A stretch of 64,000 bases of DNA, from positions 27,132,716-27,196,715 of the forward strand of contig OZ024907.1 in assembly GCA_964017125.1 (NCBI GenBank). Direction: 5' to 3'. A program made the position numbers and the translations under genes. The notes beneath the pieces were generated by a model, which was given only the letters and a program-made list of their open reading frames with translations, ran no database searches and had not been told where the DNA came from. Every line of letters starts with the position of its first letter. Position 1 is the first letter of the stretch. The DNA comes from Flabesymbios commensalis. Its lineage: Eukaryota; Annelida; Polychaeta; Terebellida; Flabelligeridae. This document shows, one piece after another, positions 11,303 to 23,765 of the stretch.

Positions 11303-11900
11303 TTAAAATGTGTAAGAATAAGAGAATTGTAATTGGTCAATAGTGTTTTTTTGTAGTATTAAGTGTTTAAGTTTAATAATAACACCTATTGTCTGCGATA
11401 TTTTATTTCCTATTTTATTAACATGTGAATTCCGTTCAAGGTGTTTATTTATAATTAGTCCCAGGTAATTAAATTCATCCACACATTCGATTAATGTATT
11501 GTTTAATTTTAATTTTGGAATTGTTACACGTTTCTGTGGTTGATAAAAGAGCATGAACTTTGATTTTAGTTTATTCAGGGACAACTTGTTAACTAATAAC
11601 CAGTAACTTATTTTTTCTAATTCATCATTTAATATATTATTATTTAGCACAGAATCATGTTTAGCATAAAAATCATTTAAATTTGCGATAAGGGTTGTGT
11701 CATCAGCATAGATTATGCATTTGAATAAACGACTTGCGTTTGAGAGATCATTCATATCTATTTAGATGATAAACAGCAAGGGCTCTAATAATGACCCTTG
11801 TGGAACCCTGATCTGAAACGGGCAATTTCCACCCACTGTACTTTTTATATTAAAAATGTAATTCTGAAATTGAGAGTGATAAAAATTCTTTTTTGCAATA
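11303..11900 (-). pseudogene. LINE reverse transcriptase fragment
   Basis: The 150-codon stretch reads MNDLSNASRLFKCIIYADDT, that is, motif C YADD of a non-LTR reverse transcriptase followed by the thumb region with FNYLGLIINKHL. Upstream, to about 11900 on the same strand, the text RVPQGSLLEPLLFII can be read; this is motif B (normally VPQGSxLGPLLFLIYINDL), followed by an in-frame stop and a short disruption. The copy is truncated on both sides, with no endonuclease and no C-terminus. It begins about 180 bp beyond the right end of the 7.5 kb element. Confidence 0.85.
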
Positions 11901-12840
11901 AAAATACATCGCCTTAAAATAATATTATAATATTATAAGCGGTTTAGCAAGGATTTTAGCTTGAACTTTTCTCTCGAATGCCTAATTATTTAGTTAAACT
12001 AAACAGCTTTAACAAATCGTCCGTAAAATTGGCACAGATGTATCAGAACATTATGTTTGGAAATATATAATAAATATACACTACTAGGACTATATGTTGT
12101 TTCTCACCGTTGTATCTGACAGAAACTCCTTGACACGTAACCATGGTAACATCACATACATGATTTACAAGCGCACAGATGACTGGTTTTTCTGTAAAAC
12201 ATACATAAAATACTGGTTAATGGTCGTCGAGTACACCCTTTCACGCCATATTAGTGGTCATATTAGCTGGCAGTTATTCAACAGGAGCCGCCAGTTTAAT
12301 ATTTTTCTTTTTAGTTTTATTCACACCAACATACGACTCATATTTCATGATACACTAAATGCAAAATGAATGTGGTGGTCTAAAATGTAAAATATCGCAT
12401 CTCCACATTTCAGAATAAACATATAATATTAGCTGTGCCTGTGTATATTAAAAGAGATGAGGTCAATATCATCATCCCATATGAGGCAGACCGAACTTGC
12501 ATTTCGCTGTTTAGATTAATTTTGAAGTTTGAAATAGCTTTAACTTTGAAGGAAAATACTTGTGGATTCATTTCTTATTTCAGAAACTAAATAATAGTTC
12601 TTGGTTGTGCTTCAATATAGCACCATGACTTGCTCTTACCAGCTTTAAAGGACGGCATTTACCAAAGTTTCACATCAGTCTATTTCCCGTCCACGAATAA
12701 ATCAACCAATGTCGTGCAGAGTGTGTACTATAACTGAGAAGTAGCGTGCTCGGCTTCCAATCGCCAGGGTTTGAAGTTTGAAGCCCATGTCCAGAAAGTA
12801 ACGTCATCTAATTATCATCGCACAAACCAGCCAGCCTTTC
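11900..12840. other. No supported feature
   Basis: AT-rich sequence. A 91-codon open stretch at 12094-12369 has no recognisable domain and no splice context that I can defend. Confidence 0.4.
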
Positions 12841-13842
12841 ATCCAGCAGGACAGTACATAGCCAGCAGCCAAACATCAGCCAGAAGCCAGACAGCAGCCA
12901 TAAACCAGCTAGCCAGCCAGCAATCAGCCAGCCAGCAATCAGCCAGCCAGCAATCAGCCAGCCAGCAGCCAGACAGCAGCCAGACAGCAGCCAGACAACA
13001 AACAGACAGCAGACAGACATCAGCCAGACAGCAACCAGACAGCAGCCAGACAACAGACAGCCAGCAGCCAGACAGCAGTCAGACAACAGTCAGACAGCAG
13101 CCAGACAGCAGCCAGCAGCAAGACAACAGACAGACAGCAGACAGACAGCAGCCAGACAGCAGCCAGACAACAGCCAGCAGCCAGACAGCAGCCAACCATC
13201 AGCCAGACAACAGACAGCCAGCAGCCAGAGAGCAGCCAGACAACAGCCATACAGCAGCCAGACAGCAGCCAGACAACAGACAGACAGCAGCCATCAGCCA
13301 GACAACAGTCAGACAGCAGCCAGACAGCAGCCAGACAGCAGCCGGCCATCAGCCATCAGCCAGACAACAGTCAGACAGCAGCCAGACAGCAGCCAGACAG
13401 CAGCCAGGAGCCAGACAGACAGCAGCCAGAAGCCAGCAGCCAGACAGCAGGCAGAAGCCAGCAGCCAGACAACAGCCAGCCAGCAGCCAGAGAGCGGCCA
13501 GACAGCAGTCAGACAGCAGCCAGACAGCAGAAATCCAGCTAGCCTGTCAGCCAACCAGCCAGCCAGCATACCGGCTAGCTAACCAGCCAACCAGCAGACA
13601 GCCAGCTATCCAACTAGCGACGCAGTCAGCCAGCCAGACAGCCATCCAGCCAGTCAGCCAGACAGCCTTCCAGTCAGCCAGCCAGTCTTCCAGCCAGCTA
13701 GCCTGTCAGCCAACCAGCCAGCCTTCCAGCAAGCTAGCCAGCCAACCAGCTGCCAGCCGACAGCCAGTCAGGTATTCAGCTAGCTAGGCAGCCTGCCTGT
13801 CATCTAGCCAGCCAGCCAATCAGCTAGCCAGTCAGCCAGCTA

Positions 13843-13900
<58 letters not shown>

Positions 13901-14150
13901 ATAGCCAGTCAGCCACTGGCCAGCCAGCTAGGCCAGCCAGCCAGCCAGCCAGCCAGCTAGCCAGCAAGCTAGCCAACCAGCCAGCCTTCTAGCTAGCTAG
14001 CCAGCCAACCAGCAGTCAGCCAACAGCTAGCAAGCAACCAGCCATTCAGCTTGCCTGCTAGCGCGTAATCCAGCCAGCATCCAGCTAGCATCCCGGCAGC
14101 CAGGCAGCCAGCCAACCTACCTGCCTGTCAGCCAGCCAGCCAGCCAGTAT
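12840..14150. repeat. 1.3 kb CAGC/CAGA simple-sequence array
   Basis: Built from the tetramers CAGC and CAGA in changing mixtures: CAGCCAGACAGCAGCCAGAC-type units dominate to about 13530, CAGCCAGCTAGC-type units follow, and pure (CAGC)n lies near 13850-13920. On the plus strand the repeat lacks stops in one frame for more than 1 kb (a Q/S/A/T-rich reading), and on the minus strand it gives C/L/A/V-rich readings. No ATG, splice pattern or flanking domain supports a gene. Confidence 0.9.
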
Positions 14151-15140
14151 AATTCTCTGACTATCTGTCGACCACTAGCTCAGTCTATTTGATATTATGC
14201 AAATGTTCTGGCAGTAATTATGATCAATCCAATGTGTAAAATTTTGATCAATAATTTCCTTTTCGGGTATATTAGGCCTATGTTTACCATTTTGATTCCT
14301 AATTTGCATTTACGGCATATTATGTTTAACATAAACCAAAACCTTGAGATAGGGCTATTATTTGCAGATTTGTGGTAAACCTCATTTCTTAGACGCTCAT
14401 GTATTCGGAATGCACTGGAAGTAACACGTTGAATTTAAATAAAATATATATATGCTGGTCATTGCAAATTCTGCATTTCCAGACGCTAATAATTGTCAAC
14501 ATTATGTAGGCCTACACAATTTAAAATATGGTCATGATGACTATATTTCAAATTTGATCATAGCATTGGCGTTTTTATTTTACCATGCCACCTGGTGAAT
14601 TAATAACGGGAAAGTTGGCTTGATAAAAAAACACATGCATGTGAGGTCCATCTAGTGACCACAAAATACAATTTGCATAGTGGTACATGAAAGTCATTTC
14701 AATGAGACGAGCTAACCTATACTTTGTATACATAAAAACTGCTTACGTAATTAAAAAGTATAGATGTTTGTCAAGCTTGGCAATACCGTTCATTTGACGT
14801 CCCGGGCAACGGTGAATGATAACTTTATACAGAATATAGCTCTCGATTGATGTAGATGCCTGTCTGTATGGTAACATTTGTATGAAAACAGTCCGAGAGC
14901 TACTCGTCATGCGGCCCTCTGGTGCCAACGCACAGTCATACCCGCATCTTATGTTAGTGTAGGAAACATTTAATTTGAATAAAAAAACATATTCAGTGTG
15001 CCGCAAGTCCCTCCTGTTGATCCCTGAGGTTTAGACAGTGTGCAGTGAGCCCCTCATCCCTGAGAGATACAGTTTATCCAGAATGTAACCAGCCCTTCAT
15101 CCTCATGAGGATTGCCCAATGTGCAGTCAGCCCATCTTCC
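14150..15140. other. No supported gene; dispersed repeat fragment
   Basis: The text CATCTAGTGACCACAAAATA near 14649 recurs with changes near 18488, marking an interspersed repeat. The rest is AT-rich with no domain that I recognise. Confidence 0.4.
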
Positions 15141-15146
15141 TCTGCA

Positions 15147-15560
15147 AGGCTGGCTATTCCTGAGGTCGTAGACCGACCTTGCTGAAACAGGGTTGAATCC
15201 GCCTATTGGAGTGGGGACTTTCAAAAAATATTTTTTCTGTTTGACCCAAGTTTGACCTCTGGCATGAGTGTTGTTTTAATGTGGGGCCACTGTCTACGAC
15301 ACCGGCTCTACATTAAACAACACATGTCTGCTGGCCGAGTAGCTCACCGGAAACGTCTCAGACACAGACCACCACATCTCACCGCAACGTGCATGAGGGT
15401 TGAATTAATGGTGAGCCAACGTCGCAGACAGCGGGCCAACATTAAAAAGACATTTTTTGAAAAACTAATGAATATTCAATATCTAAATCTCCCTCCCTAC
15501 CCCAATAGGTGGATGGTATGGCTAATTCAGCAAGGCTTGGCCTGACGGCCTCGCTGTGTC
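15147..15560 (+). repeat. 415 bp block, copy 1 of a direct duplication
   Basis: Almost identical to 16107-16520, with about ten base differences. It contains TTGTTTTAATGTGGGGCCAC and TACGACACCGG, linking it to the GGGCCA-GTC hairpin family elsewhere in the window. A 97-codon open reading is present (R-rich, ending WLIQQGLA). Confidence 0.85.
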
Positions 15561-16106
15561 AAGACTTGCTGCCAGGAGGATGAGTCAGCCCCTCATCCTC
15601 GAGAGATGCGGTTGAGCCAGGCTTTTTAGGCTACCCATTGACAGTGTTTAAAATCGCATGAAATCAAAAGTAATAAATATTTTTCGAAAATTATTTTAGT
15701 TTATGAAACAGAAAGTGCTAAACTAAAAAAATCAATTTACCCTTATCACCCATCTAGTGTGACGAATCACTTTTAAATTCATTTGAAAATGATCGTACCT
15801 ACGCAATTATCAAGCAAATAATTACATTTAGAGGATTTTTTTATATTGAGGCTGTACTATCATTTGACCCATACTGATGACTTGAGCATCACGTGTCTCA
15901 TGTTTTAACCCTTTGAAGGCTGGAGTATTCCATGTCTCATTTATTAACCCTCTGATGGATGATGAGAGGCTGGTTGCGCACTGGGAAATCTTCATCTCTG
16001 GGCCCATCTGGGAAATAAGGGGCTCTCTGCATATTGGGTCATATGGTACATAACTACTGTATGTATATATGTGCAGAGACAATATACCAGTTTGACCAGT
16101 TATTCG

Positions 16107-16520
16107 CGGTACGCATCTTCCTCTGCAAGGCTGGCTATTCCTGAGGTCATAGACCGACCTTGCTGAAACAGGGTTGAATCCGCCTATTGGAGTGGGGACT
16201 TTCTAAAAATATTTTTCTGTTTGACCCAAGTTTGACCTCTGGCATGAGTGTTGTTTTAATGTGGGGCCACTGTCTACGACACCGGCCCTACATTAAACAA
16301 CACATATCTGCTGGCCGAGTAGCTCACCGGAAACGTCTCAGACACAGACCACCACATCTCACCGGAACGTGCGTGAGGGTTGAATTAATGGTGAGCCAAC
16401 GTCGCAGACAGCGGGCCAACATTGAAAAGACATTTTTTGAAAAACTAATGAATATTCAATATCTAAATCTTCCTCCCTACCCCAAAAGGTGGATGGTATG
16501 GCTAATTCAGCAAGGCTTGG
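16107..16520 (+). repeat. 415 bp block, copy 2 of a direct duplication
   Basis: Second copy, 960 bp downstream. Most single-base differences inside the shared open reading change the amino acid (for example L/P, M/I, A/G, M/V, K/E and N/K), which argues against a protein under selection. Confidence 0.85.
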
Positions 16521-16834
16521 CCTGACGGCCTCGCTGTGTCAAGACTTGCTACCAGGAGGATGGCGGTACAGGACTCTCTCGTTGACGTTGACTCAGTGGT
16601 GGACTTTGCTGTGGTAGACATGGCTGCAGCCAATCAACTATTTCTAATTGAACCGTTGTGACCATGAATTCAACTAACACTTATATATGACTTAATTAAT
16701 ACAATTGACGGTGTTAGATGGGAAAGAATACAGAGGGATGCTTTTATTATAGATGCCTTTGACGGATGTGAAATTGATAGCTGTGGAATTTGCACACAAG
16801 ACGTCGCCGATGAGATGATAAACCAGACGGACAT

Positions 16835-18010
16835 TCATGAACATTCATAAAATTCATGAGATCATGAATTTATTTTGTTCAATTAAACTGTCAACTTGTA
16901 CATGACCTGCGGCTTTTCATGAACGGCCATGGACGCAGATAATTCATGAACCAGATAGTCAATGAACATTCATTAAGTTAATTAAATGTGTTCATGAACT
17001 ATTCATGAACATCCTGGAGCAACAAATCAGACGTTCATGGATTTCATCAAATGTAAACCTGAAATTCCCGAGCCTTGTTCATGAAATTGGGGTTGTTCAT
17101 GAACCACCAGGAATTCAGGTGGTTCATGAACCAGATTAGTCAGCAACACTAACTATTAAAGTTCATAATGTTAATGAACTAAGTCCATGTTGTTCATGAA
17201 TGTTCATTAATTGTTCATGAATGTTCACAAATTGTTCATGAAAATTCAGTCACTTCAAAGTCCAAGTCTTTTGAGCTTTAACATACATATTATAGTATCA
17301 TGATTGAGGATTCTATTTTTACTGAGGTATTTTTACCAAAGCACAGTTAGCTAATTAAGCTTCAAAACATGTTAATTAAGAACGATACACACAAAGATTC
17401 ACACAAAACTGTAATTGTGTTTTTGATGGTGGATAGCCTAACTCAGAAGGTCTTAATTTGCTAATTAATTAGTTATTTAGCCATTGCGTTATTGACACCA
17501 TTATCGAGTAATTCACTGCAGTTCATGAACTTTCATGAACAAACAATGAACTAAATTGAGACTTCACGCTCATAACAATTTATCACAGTTCATGAAAATG
17601 TCCCTCATGAACTTTCATGAACTAGCCATGAACTTAATAAAGACTTATCGAGTTCATAATAATTCATCAAAGTTCATGAAACTATCGCTCATGAACTTTA
17701 ACGAACAAACCATGAATTAAATTGAGACTTATCAAATTAATAACAATTCATCAAAGTTCATGAAACTGTTTATCATGAACTTTCGTGAACAAACTATGGA
17801 CTGAATTAATACTAAAAAGTTCATAAAAAAATCATGACTGTTCATTAAACTCTCCCTATGAATTTCATGAACTAAATCATGAACAACATTCATCAAGTGT
17901 TCGTTAATATTCATGATGTGTTTTTGCACAGTTCATTAGGCCTAACTGGCTTGATAAACCATTGATGAATGTTCCTGAATATTCATGAACATTCATCAAC
18001 GTTCATCACT
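16835..18010. repeat. Field of GTTCATGAAC palindromes
   Basis: TTCATGAA or its direct variants occur several dozen times over 1.2 kb, often as the perfect palindrome GTTCATGAAC, with irregular spacing of about 10-40 bp. Parts form loose tandem units of about 85 bp (near 17580, 17670 and 17755: AGTTCATGAAACT, CATGAACTTTC, AACAAACCATGAA). No coding frame is supported. Confidence 0.8.
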
Positions 18011-18840
18011 TGATGAACTACATCTCACCGGGAATGGCAACAGGTATTACACCAGAAATCTCTGGCTGCACCCCAAATAAGAACGCAAATAAAAAACATC
18101 ACTAAACTGGGTCAAGTTAGGCATACAGTTCTGAAATTAGACCGAAGTACAGTAAACAGCAAATATCCAGCCCCTGCGAATCATGTGTGCGAAATTGGGT
18201 GACAATTCTCCAAGATATTATGGAGATATAGTCAGGAAGTTAATTGTTGCCTGTGTCACGATTTTTTTAGCGTTACAAAAAAACCCGTTTATTTGGATAG
18301 ACGGTACCCTACTTTGAAGTCAAATTGCAAAAATCCCTTCTAACTTGCGGCCTTGGCACAATCACTTTTCTTGTTGCAGACACCTAAGCTTTATTTTGGT
18401 ATACATGTATGTTGCATAATGTTACTTTTTGTGGCTGGGTACCCAATAATAGCAGGCTGTGCTGATCCACTATGCATGTAGTTAGCTACATCTAGTGACC
18501 ATAAAATATAATGTGCACAGTGAGACGAATGTCATGTAAATAAGACAAACTTTATACTTTTCAAAAAATGTTTTTTTTGTCAAAACTCGGTTTGCTTGAT
18601 ATTTATTTATAAAAACTTATGTCAATATTGAGAAATTATCATCCGTGGAGAATGATAAAGTTTACACAAGAGGTCAATTTTGAATTATTCAAAATCACCT
18701 CCGGACCAAGGAGTAGTACCACATGCATAAAATCCCAGTGAGCGCCTCGTCCACTCCGCGGTCGTAGGTGTTTTACCTGTTTACCGCAGCCGTTCTTTAT
18801 ACTCCAGGGCAGAGGCAAAAAAATGCATTGTCCACACAGT
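18010..18840. other. No supported gene
   Basis: Unassigned sequence with the dispersed CATCTAGTGACC repeat near 18488. Confidence 0.4.
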
Positions 18841-18845
18841 AAACA

Positions 18846-18930
18846 TGACACGTCAACCCGATGTTGTTTTGATGTAGGGCCAGCGTCGTAGACGCTGTGC
18901 TAATATAAAACAACATCGGGTCAGCGCATC
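18846..18930. repeat. Hairpin element with GGGCCAGCGTC core
   Basis: An inverted repeat: CCCGATGTTGTTTTGATGTA on the left pairs with TAATATAAAACAACATCGGG on the right, around the core GGGCCAGCGTCGTAGACGCTG. Confidence 0.8.
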
Positions 18931-18934
18931 GTGT

Positions 18935-20190
18935 TTGAATACATAAACATCGCTTTAAATTATCCAGGCATCGTTACTCCATGTATTTGCTTGACCTGTT
19001 GAAACTGGCATCGAATTGCGTTAGAACTGCAGGTGGTTCAGATGAATGGAGATTTTCAAGGACTATAAGGCAGCACTCAACAAGTAAAATACTGACCTTC
19101 TCACAACATAGGCTACTTTTATGAAGGCCGAAATTTTACACGAGTTTATTTTGTTAAATGCGTAAATTTATGGTATAATTAGATTTGACAGATTGTGTAC
19201 CAGACAAGCAACTGAGCACGACTCGCTTTTTATGAAAACACACATCCAAAGTCGCAAAAGTCATCATTTACTTATATAATATGCTGACATTTTGTTGACA
19301 TCGATTTAAACGGCATGGTACATTATCATGGAAACGTCATAATTTATGCAGATCAGGTGAGTAATCTCAGATAATGTTGCCATATACATCAACAAATTAT
19401 TACTGACTCAACACGAAAATATGAAAAGGAACGGTTACACAAGGTCTCACCACCCTAAATAAGGCGAAATCCGGCCAGGTGTAAAAAAGGAATGACAACA
19501 CAAAATATTTTTAATGCTTCTGTTCTAACCTCTGTTGAATTAAAAATATATATAAACAGGCTATAATTTTGTGAATATTTAATAAACACACTTTGTTTCC
19601 GTCATGCAGGATATCAGATATAACTGTTTCATGATAATCTCGCAGGGGTACAGTGGGTTAAAAGGATGTATGTCTGGTCTGTAACAGAGGGTAAGAATTA
19701 CAGCTAATTTTGAGCTGTTCTGACGTTTATACACGTCAAGGACTGTGGCTCAAAATCTGTCTGGCTACCAAACATAATATCGGACCTGTCTTTGAAAAAG
19801 AACAGATCAGGTTTTGTCATGATATGCGACACTATATGTGGATATTGTCGAAAAGGGGTGAAATCGGCCCATGGAATTGAGGCTTTCAATGGGAGCGGTA
19901 TTTGGGGTGGTGAGACCACAAAGAGGAAGATCCTGGAAAAAGTGCTATGGGCGTGACCACAGCGCAATCTATCGAATCGAGTGATGTAGCCATCCCAGCA
20001 AACAGCGAATAGACAATAATAAATACATGTAACTTGTAGAAGGCGTGTACATTAGATTCGTAAAGGAATTTGCCACGTGCATCAGTAATCAGACCGATAA
20101 TTTAGTGCCATGGAAGTCATACGTTACCCGGTAGGCCTACTCCAGGTATGTTTTTGTTCCGGCTGTCAGGCATGGATGGCTTGTCTCTTT
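18935..20190. other. No supported gene
   Basis: An 87-codon minus-strand open stretch at 19704-19967 has no domain that I know. The rest is AT-rich. Confidence 0.35.
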
Positions 20191-20195
20191 AGACC

Positions 20196-20411
20196 TTAAA
20201 GCGCTAAATTAAATATTTTAAATTACCACTCACTTGTGTCTCGCCACCGCGACCCACAACTTCAAGTGTGGGAAAATTATTTAAATTTTTTTTATTTTAG
20301 ACCAACCATCCTGATATTTAAACGTTCATTTCGTTCGCAATAACAGTGATTTGATCTGCTAATAAAATCGATCAAAAACGAGTCGAGTCGCGCGTAGCGG
20401 TTAGCAGTTAA
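20196..20411. mobile_element. Copy of MITE family B
   Basis: TTAAAGCGCTAAATTA is at the left edge (20196) and GCGGTTAGCAGTTAA at the right (ending 20411). The interior has the ACTCACTTG / CAACTTCAAGTG inverted pair typical of families A and B. It shares its left edge with the copies at 23242-23732 and 36862-37076. Confidence 0.65.
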
Positions 20412-20673
20412 AGGATTATTATACAGATAATGGGTTTGGCCTTTTACTCGCATCAATACCATCAGGTTCCAACATATAATCATGTCTCTTGTGATAAACA
20501 AGTAATTTTCTGGCATTTCAGATATCATTTCAACATTATTGTGTTTATTACAGTTTGTTTATGGCATGATTATATCTGAAAAAAAGAACAACACAATTAC
20601 TTCCCAGTTCATTATTTTATTCCCATAACAGAATTGACATAATAGATATATCTCAGAAAAAATACAGTGATAG

Positions 20674-20790
20674 TAGTGGCGGATCCAGGGATTGACAGAT
20701 GTGGGGAGTGCCGATTTATACACACCACAGCTGGCATAGCCAGCTTCTCAAATGCATGCTCTCACCTGGAAAATTGTGGATCCGCCACTG
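20674..20790. mobile_element. 117 bp MITE with AGTGGCGGATCC ends
   Basis: AGTGGCGGATCC at 20675 is mirrored by GGATCCGCCACT ending at 20789. GATAG lies just outside both ends (20669-20673 and 20791-20795) as a possible 5 bp target duplication. CAGTGGCGGATCC-like tips are typical of hAT-related non-autonomous elements. Confidence 0.7.
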
Positions 20791-20812
20791 GATAGATACC
20801 ACAAGCTACAAT

Positions 20813-20949
20813 TCCACCCAAGTATGGTATTCTACCACCTAATTTAAATAACAACTGAATGACGGCTGTGATTGGCTGATATCGTCATATGACCGGCTGA
20901 ACCACTATTGTACAACTGGTCGAAGGTAGAATACCATATTTGGTCCGAA
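20813..20949. repeat. 137 bp inverted repeat, possible MITE
   Basis: AAGTATGGTATTCTACC on the left pairs with GGTAGAATACCATATTTGG on the right. The short interior has no coding content. Confidence 0.65.
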
Positions 20950-21399
20950 TTTTCGAATGACGGGTTGGATCTTGTGCTTAGAAGAAAACCAATAGCAATT
21001 TATTCCGTAGATGGCTTCCATACTAGGCCTACAGATGGGTCACATGGTTATGTAACGTACCCCTAGGCTACAAGAGCACACATCACTGCTTAATACTGCT
21101 TTGCAAAGTCAAAATGCAACAACTGCAGCAGCAACTGCTTACTTTAATAGTAAGCAGTTATGCCTTTTTGGTTTTGCACAGCAGGATAAAAACGCGTTGA
21201 ACAAAACAAAAGCTTCCTATTTTTTTTAGAATATAATATGATCATAATTTATATAACTAGATGTAAGTGGTTACCATGTAAACACCCAAGAAGGCTCCCT
21301 CACCCACTATTCAAATAAGAGTTATACATTAATTATAATTTTTGCAGATAATCAATTTGTACATGTAATAATCAAGAATGCAGTCTAGGAAATACTACT

Positions 21400-22350
21400 A
21401 CTATGCACTATGTTGAATATTGAGTATATCGGATGAGCATGATGAGTGGCTCTGAAGTTATCAGGGTGACAAGGTCCTAAATTGAAGAAAAAACGATTAA
21501 AGATGGCCGCCATGACCCAAATATTTGCCCGAACTTTCTGAAAAATTGATGCAGGCTAGGAATTATCACTACTATGCAGTATTTTGAATATTTAGTATTA
21601 TCGGATAAGCGGCTTTGAAGTTATCAGGGTGACAAGGTCCTAATTTGACGAAAAAAAATTAAAGATGGCCGCCATGACCAGAATATTCCCCCGAACTTTC
21701 TTAAAAATTGATGCAGCCTAGGAATTAATACTTGCATCCAGTATGTTGAACACAAAGTGAATCGAAAAAGCGGTTTTGTAGATATCAGGGTGACAAGGTC
21801 ATAATTTGACGAAAAAAAATTAAAGATGGCCGCCATGACCCGAATATTTTCCCAAACTTTCTGAAAAATCGATACAGCCTAGGAATTAATACTTGCATCC
21901 AGTAAGTAGAACACAAAGTGAATCGAAAAAGCGGTTTTGGAGATATCAGGGTGACAAGGTCCTAATTTGATACAAAAAAAAGATTAAAGATGGCCGTCAT
22001 GACCCGGATATTCTTCCGAACTTTCTGAAAAATTGATGCAGGCTAGAAATTAATACTACTATGCAGTATGTTGAATTTCGAGTATATTGGATAAGTGGCT
22101 TTGAAGTTATCGGGGTGACAAGGTCCAAATTTGACGAAAAAAAAGATTAAAGATGGCCGCCATGACCCGAATATTTTTACAAACTTTCTGAAAAATTGAT
22201 GCAGCCTAGGAATTAATATTTGCATCCAGTATGTTGAACACAAAAAGAATCGCAAAAGCGGTTTGGTAGATGTCAAGGTGACAAGGTCCGAATTTGACGA
22301 AAAAAAGTTAAAGATGGCCGCAATGACCCGAATATTTTCCCAAACTCCAC
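21400..22350. repeat. Tandem array, unit about 163 bp, five to six copies
   Basis: GATGGCC(G/T)(C/T)(C/A)ATGACC recurs near 21503, 21664, 21827, 21989, 22152 and 22314. Each unit also has GTGACAAGGTC, AACTTTCTGAAAAATTGATG and AGGAATTAATACTTGCATCC or close variants. Two forms differ in the TTGAATATT versus TTGAACACAAAG segment, hinting at a higher-order two-unit pattern. Confidence 0.85.
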
Positions 22351-23240
22351 AAGGAGTCGATGTGAAATGTTTTTAAGATCGGATAATCAAACTTAAGTGT
22401 GCATGATTTTTTTTCAGTGATATTTTATAAATGTTACCATATTTGTCATAATTATGTTGTTATATTCTGTAGGGGTGTTCTTTAAATGATCACAACCGTG
22501 TTTTATATCGTAATATGCAGTCACATGTTTGCATGGTTCAAATTCCTTACTGCCTTAAATTAAATACCCTAGCGTGTTTCATGTGCTAATTTTCGTATTG
22601 TTATTTGTTAGGGGAAGCAAAATAGGCTTATGTTTTCATGTGGTGATCATGGTGATGTCCCTTGTTCAGAGCATAAATAGGTTTGTATTTCTAATATGGG
22701 GATAACCCCAATAAAATAACATAAAAACTCTTCGTGATCCTCATGTACTTATATGTATCCAGAATGGGGCTAACTATAGAATGAGTCTATAACCTTAAAG
22801 GCGCTCGTGCTGTAAGTATGTAGCAGTAGTTATTTTTACCCCTAGCATCCAGAGTGTCGTATGCTTCTCTTAGAGTGGCACATGTGACACTTTGGCTGCT
22901 ATAGTCGCCGTCTCATTAACGTGGAGCGCATGTATTTTGCCGGCTACTCAGTCAATTCACTCTGATCCGAGTTTTTATCGGATTGTTTTTTAACTTGACA
23001 AGACCCCTTACTGCAAATTTCAAAAAATAGTAGCGAGTATATTAAAAGGTAGACCATTTGACATGTAATGTAACGCAGGGCTTAAAACGTTGTTTAGCTT
23101 TATAAACAATTTAATGAGTTTATAGAGAGAGGTGGACTTATCTTTTAGATCGCGTTGATGGTCGTCTATGTATATTTATCGTGAGACTTCAGAGAGCGGA
23201 TATTGAAGGTGCGATGTGTGTTTAAGCAAAAAAGAAAAAC
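22350..23240. other. No supported gene
   Basis: AT-rich sequence without recognisable domains or repeats longer than simple motifs. Confidence 0.4.
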
Positions 23241-23241
23241 A

Positions 23242-23732
23242 TTAACCCTTACGCCGCTTAGCACGACTATAGTCGTTTTTAATCCGTTCTTATTTATTAG
23301 CGGTTTAACATGTTTAAATCGCAGTTATTGGGAGCGAACTGTGTGCTTAACCCTTTAACCGCCGGTGTCGCATATATTCGGGTTTTCATTTTTTATTAGC
23401 ACATTAAGTACCACATTTTAAATATTGTGGTAAAGATAAAATGTGACATCAACCAGCAAGATTTGAAAAGAGTTGACCTCCATTTTGTCAAATCTGAATA
23501 ATTTTCACTCACTTGAAGTTGTGGATCGCGTCAGCGAGACACAACTTCAAGTGGGCGAAAATTCAAATTGAATAATTTGGCGGTTGAAGGGTTAAACATC
23601 AAAAGTTGCAAAATTAATGTTTGGTCTCAAATTAAACAGATAATGAGCAATTTTCACCCACTTAAAGTTAGCGCTAGCGAGATACAACTTAAAAGTGGGT
23701 GAAAATTTAAATTATTTAATTTAGCGCTTTAA
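23242..23732. mobile_element. MITE family B copy, interrupted by MITE family A
   Basis: The left edge TTAACCCTTACGCCGCTTAG starts at 23242 and the right edge TTTAGCGCTTTAA ends at 23732. Family A occupies 23351-23591 between. The left piece carries ACGACTATAGTCGTTTTTAATCCG, the same text in reverse as the 90 bp satellite unit at 36996-39332. The right piece carries GTTTGGTCTCAAATTAAAC, the reverse of 36965-36983. Confidence 0.75.
23351..23591. mobile_element. MITE family A, 241 bp, TTAA target
   Basis: Ends CCCTTTAACCGCC and GGCGGTTGAAGGG, with TTAA at 23347-23350 and 23592-23595. It is the reverse orientation of the copy at 39433-39670. The TTAA target plus CCC/GGG tips fit a piggyBac-type transposase. 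Confidence 0.9.
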
Positions 23733-23765
23733 CACCTGTTAGGTCGGTCGGAACTGTATCGGTGC

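Noticed and set aside
12771-13787. 338-codon Q/S/A/T-rich open reading frame
   Set aside because: It is made entirely of the CAGC/CAGA array, begins at TTG, and several other frames are open for the same reason.
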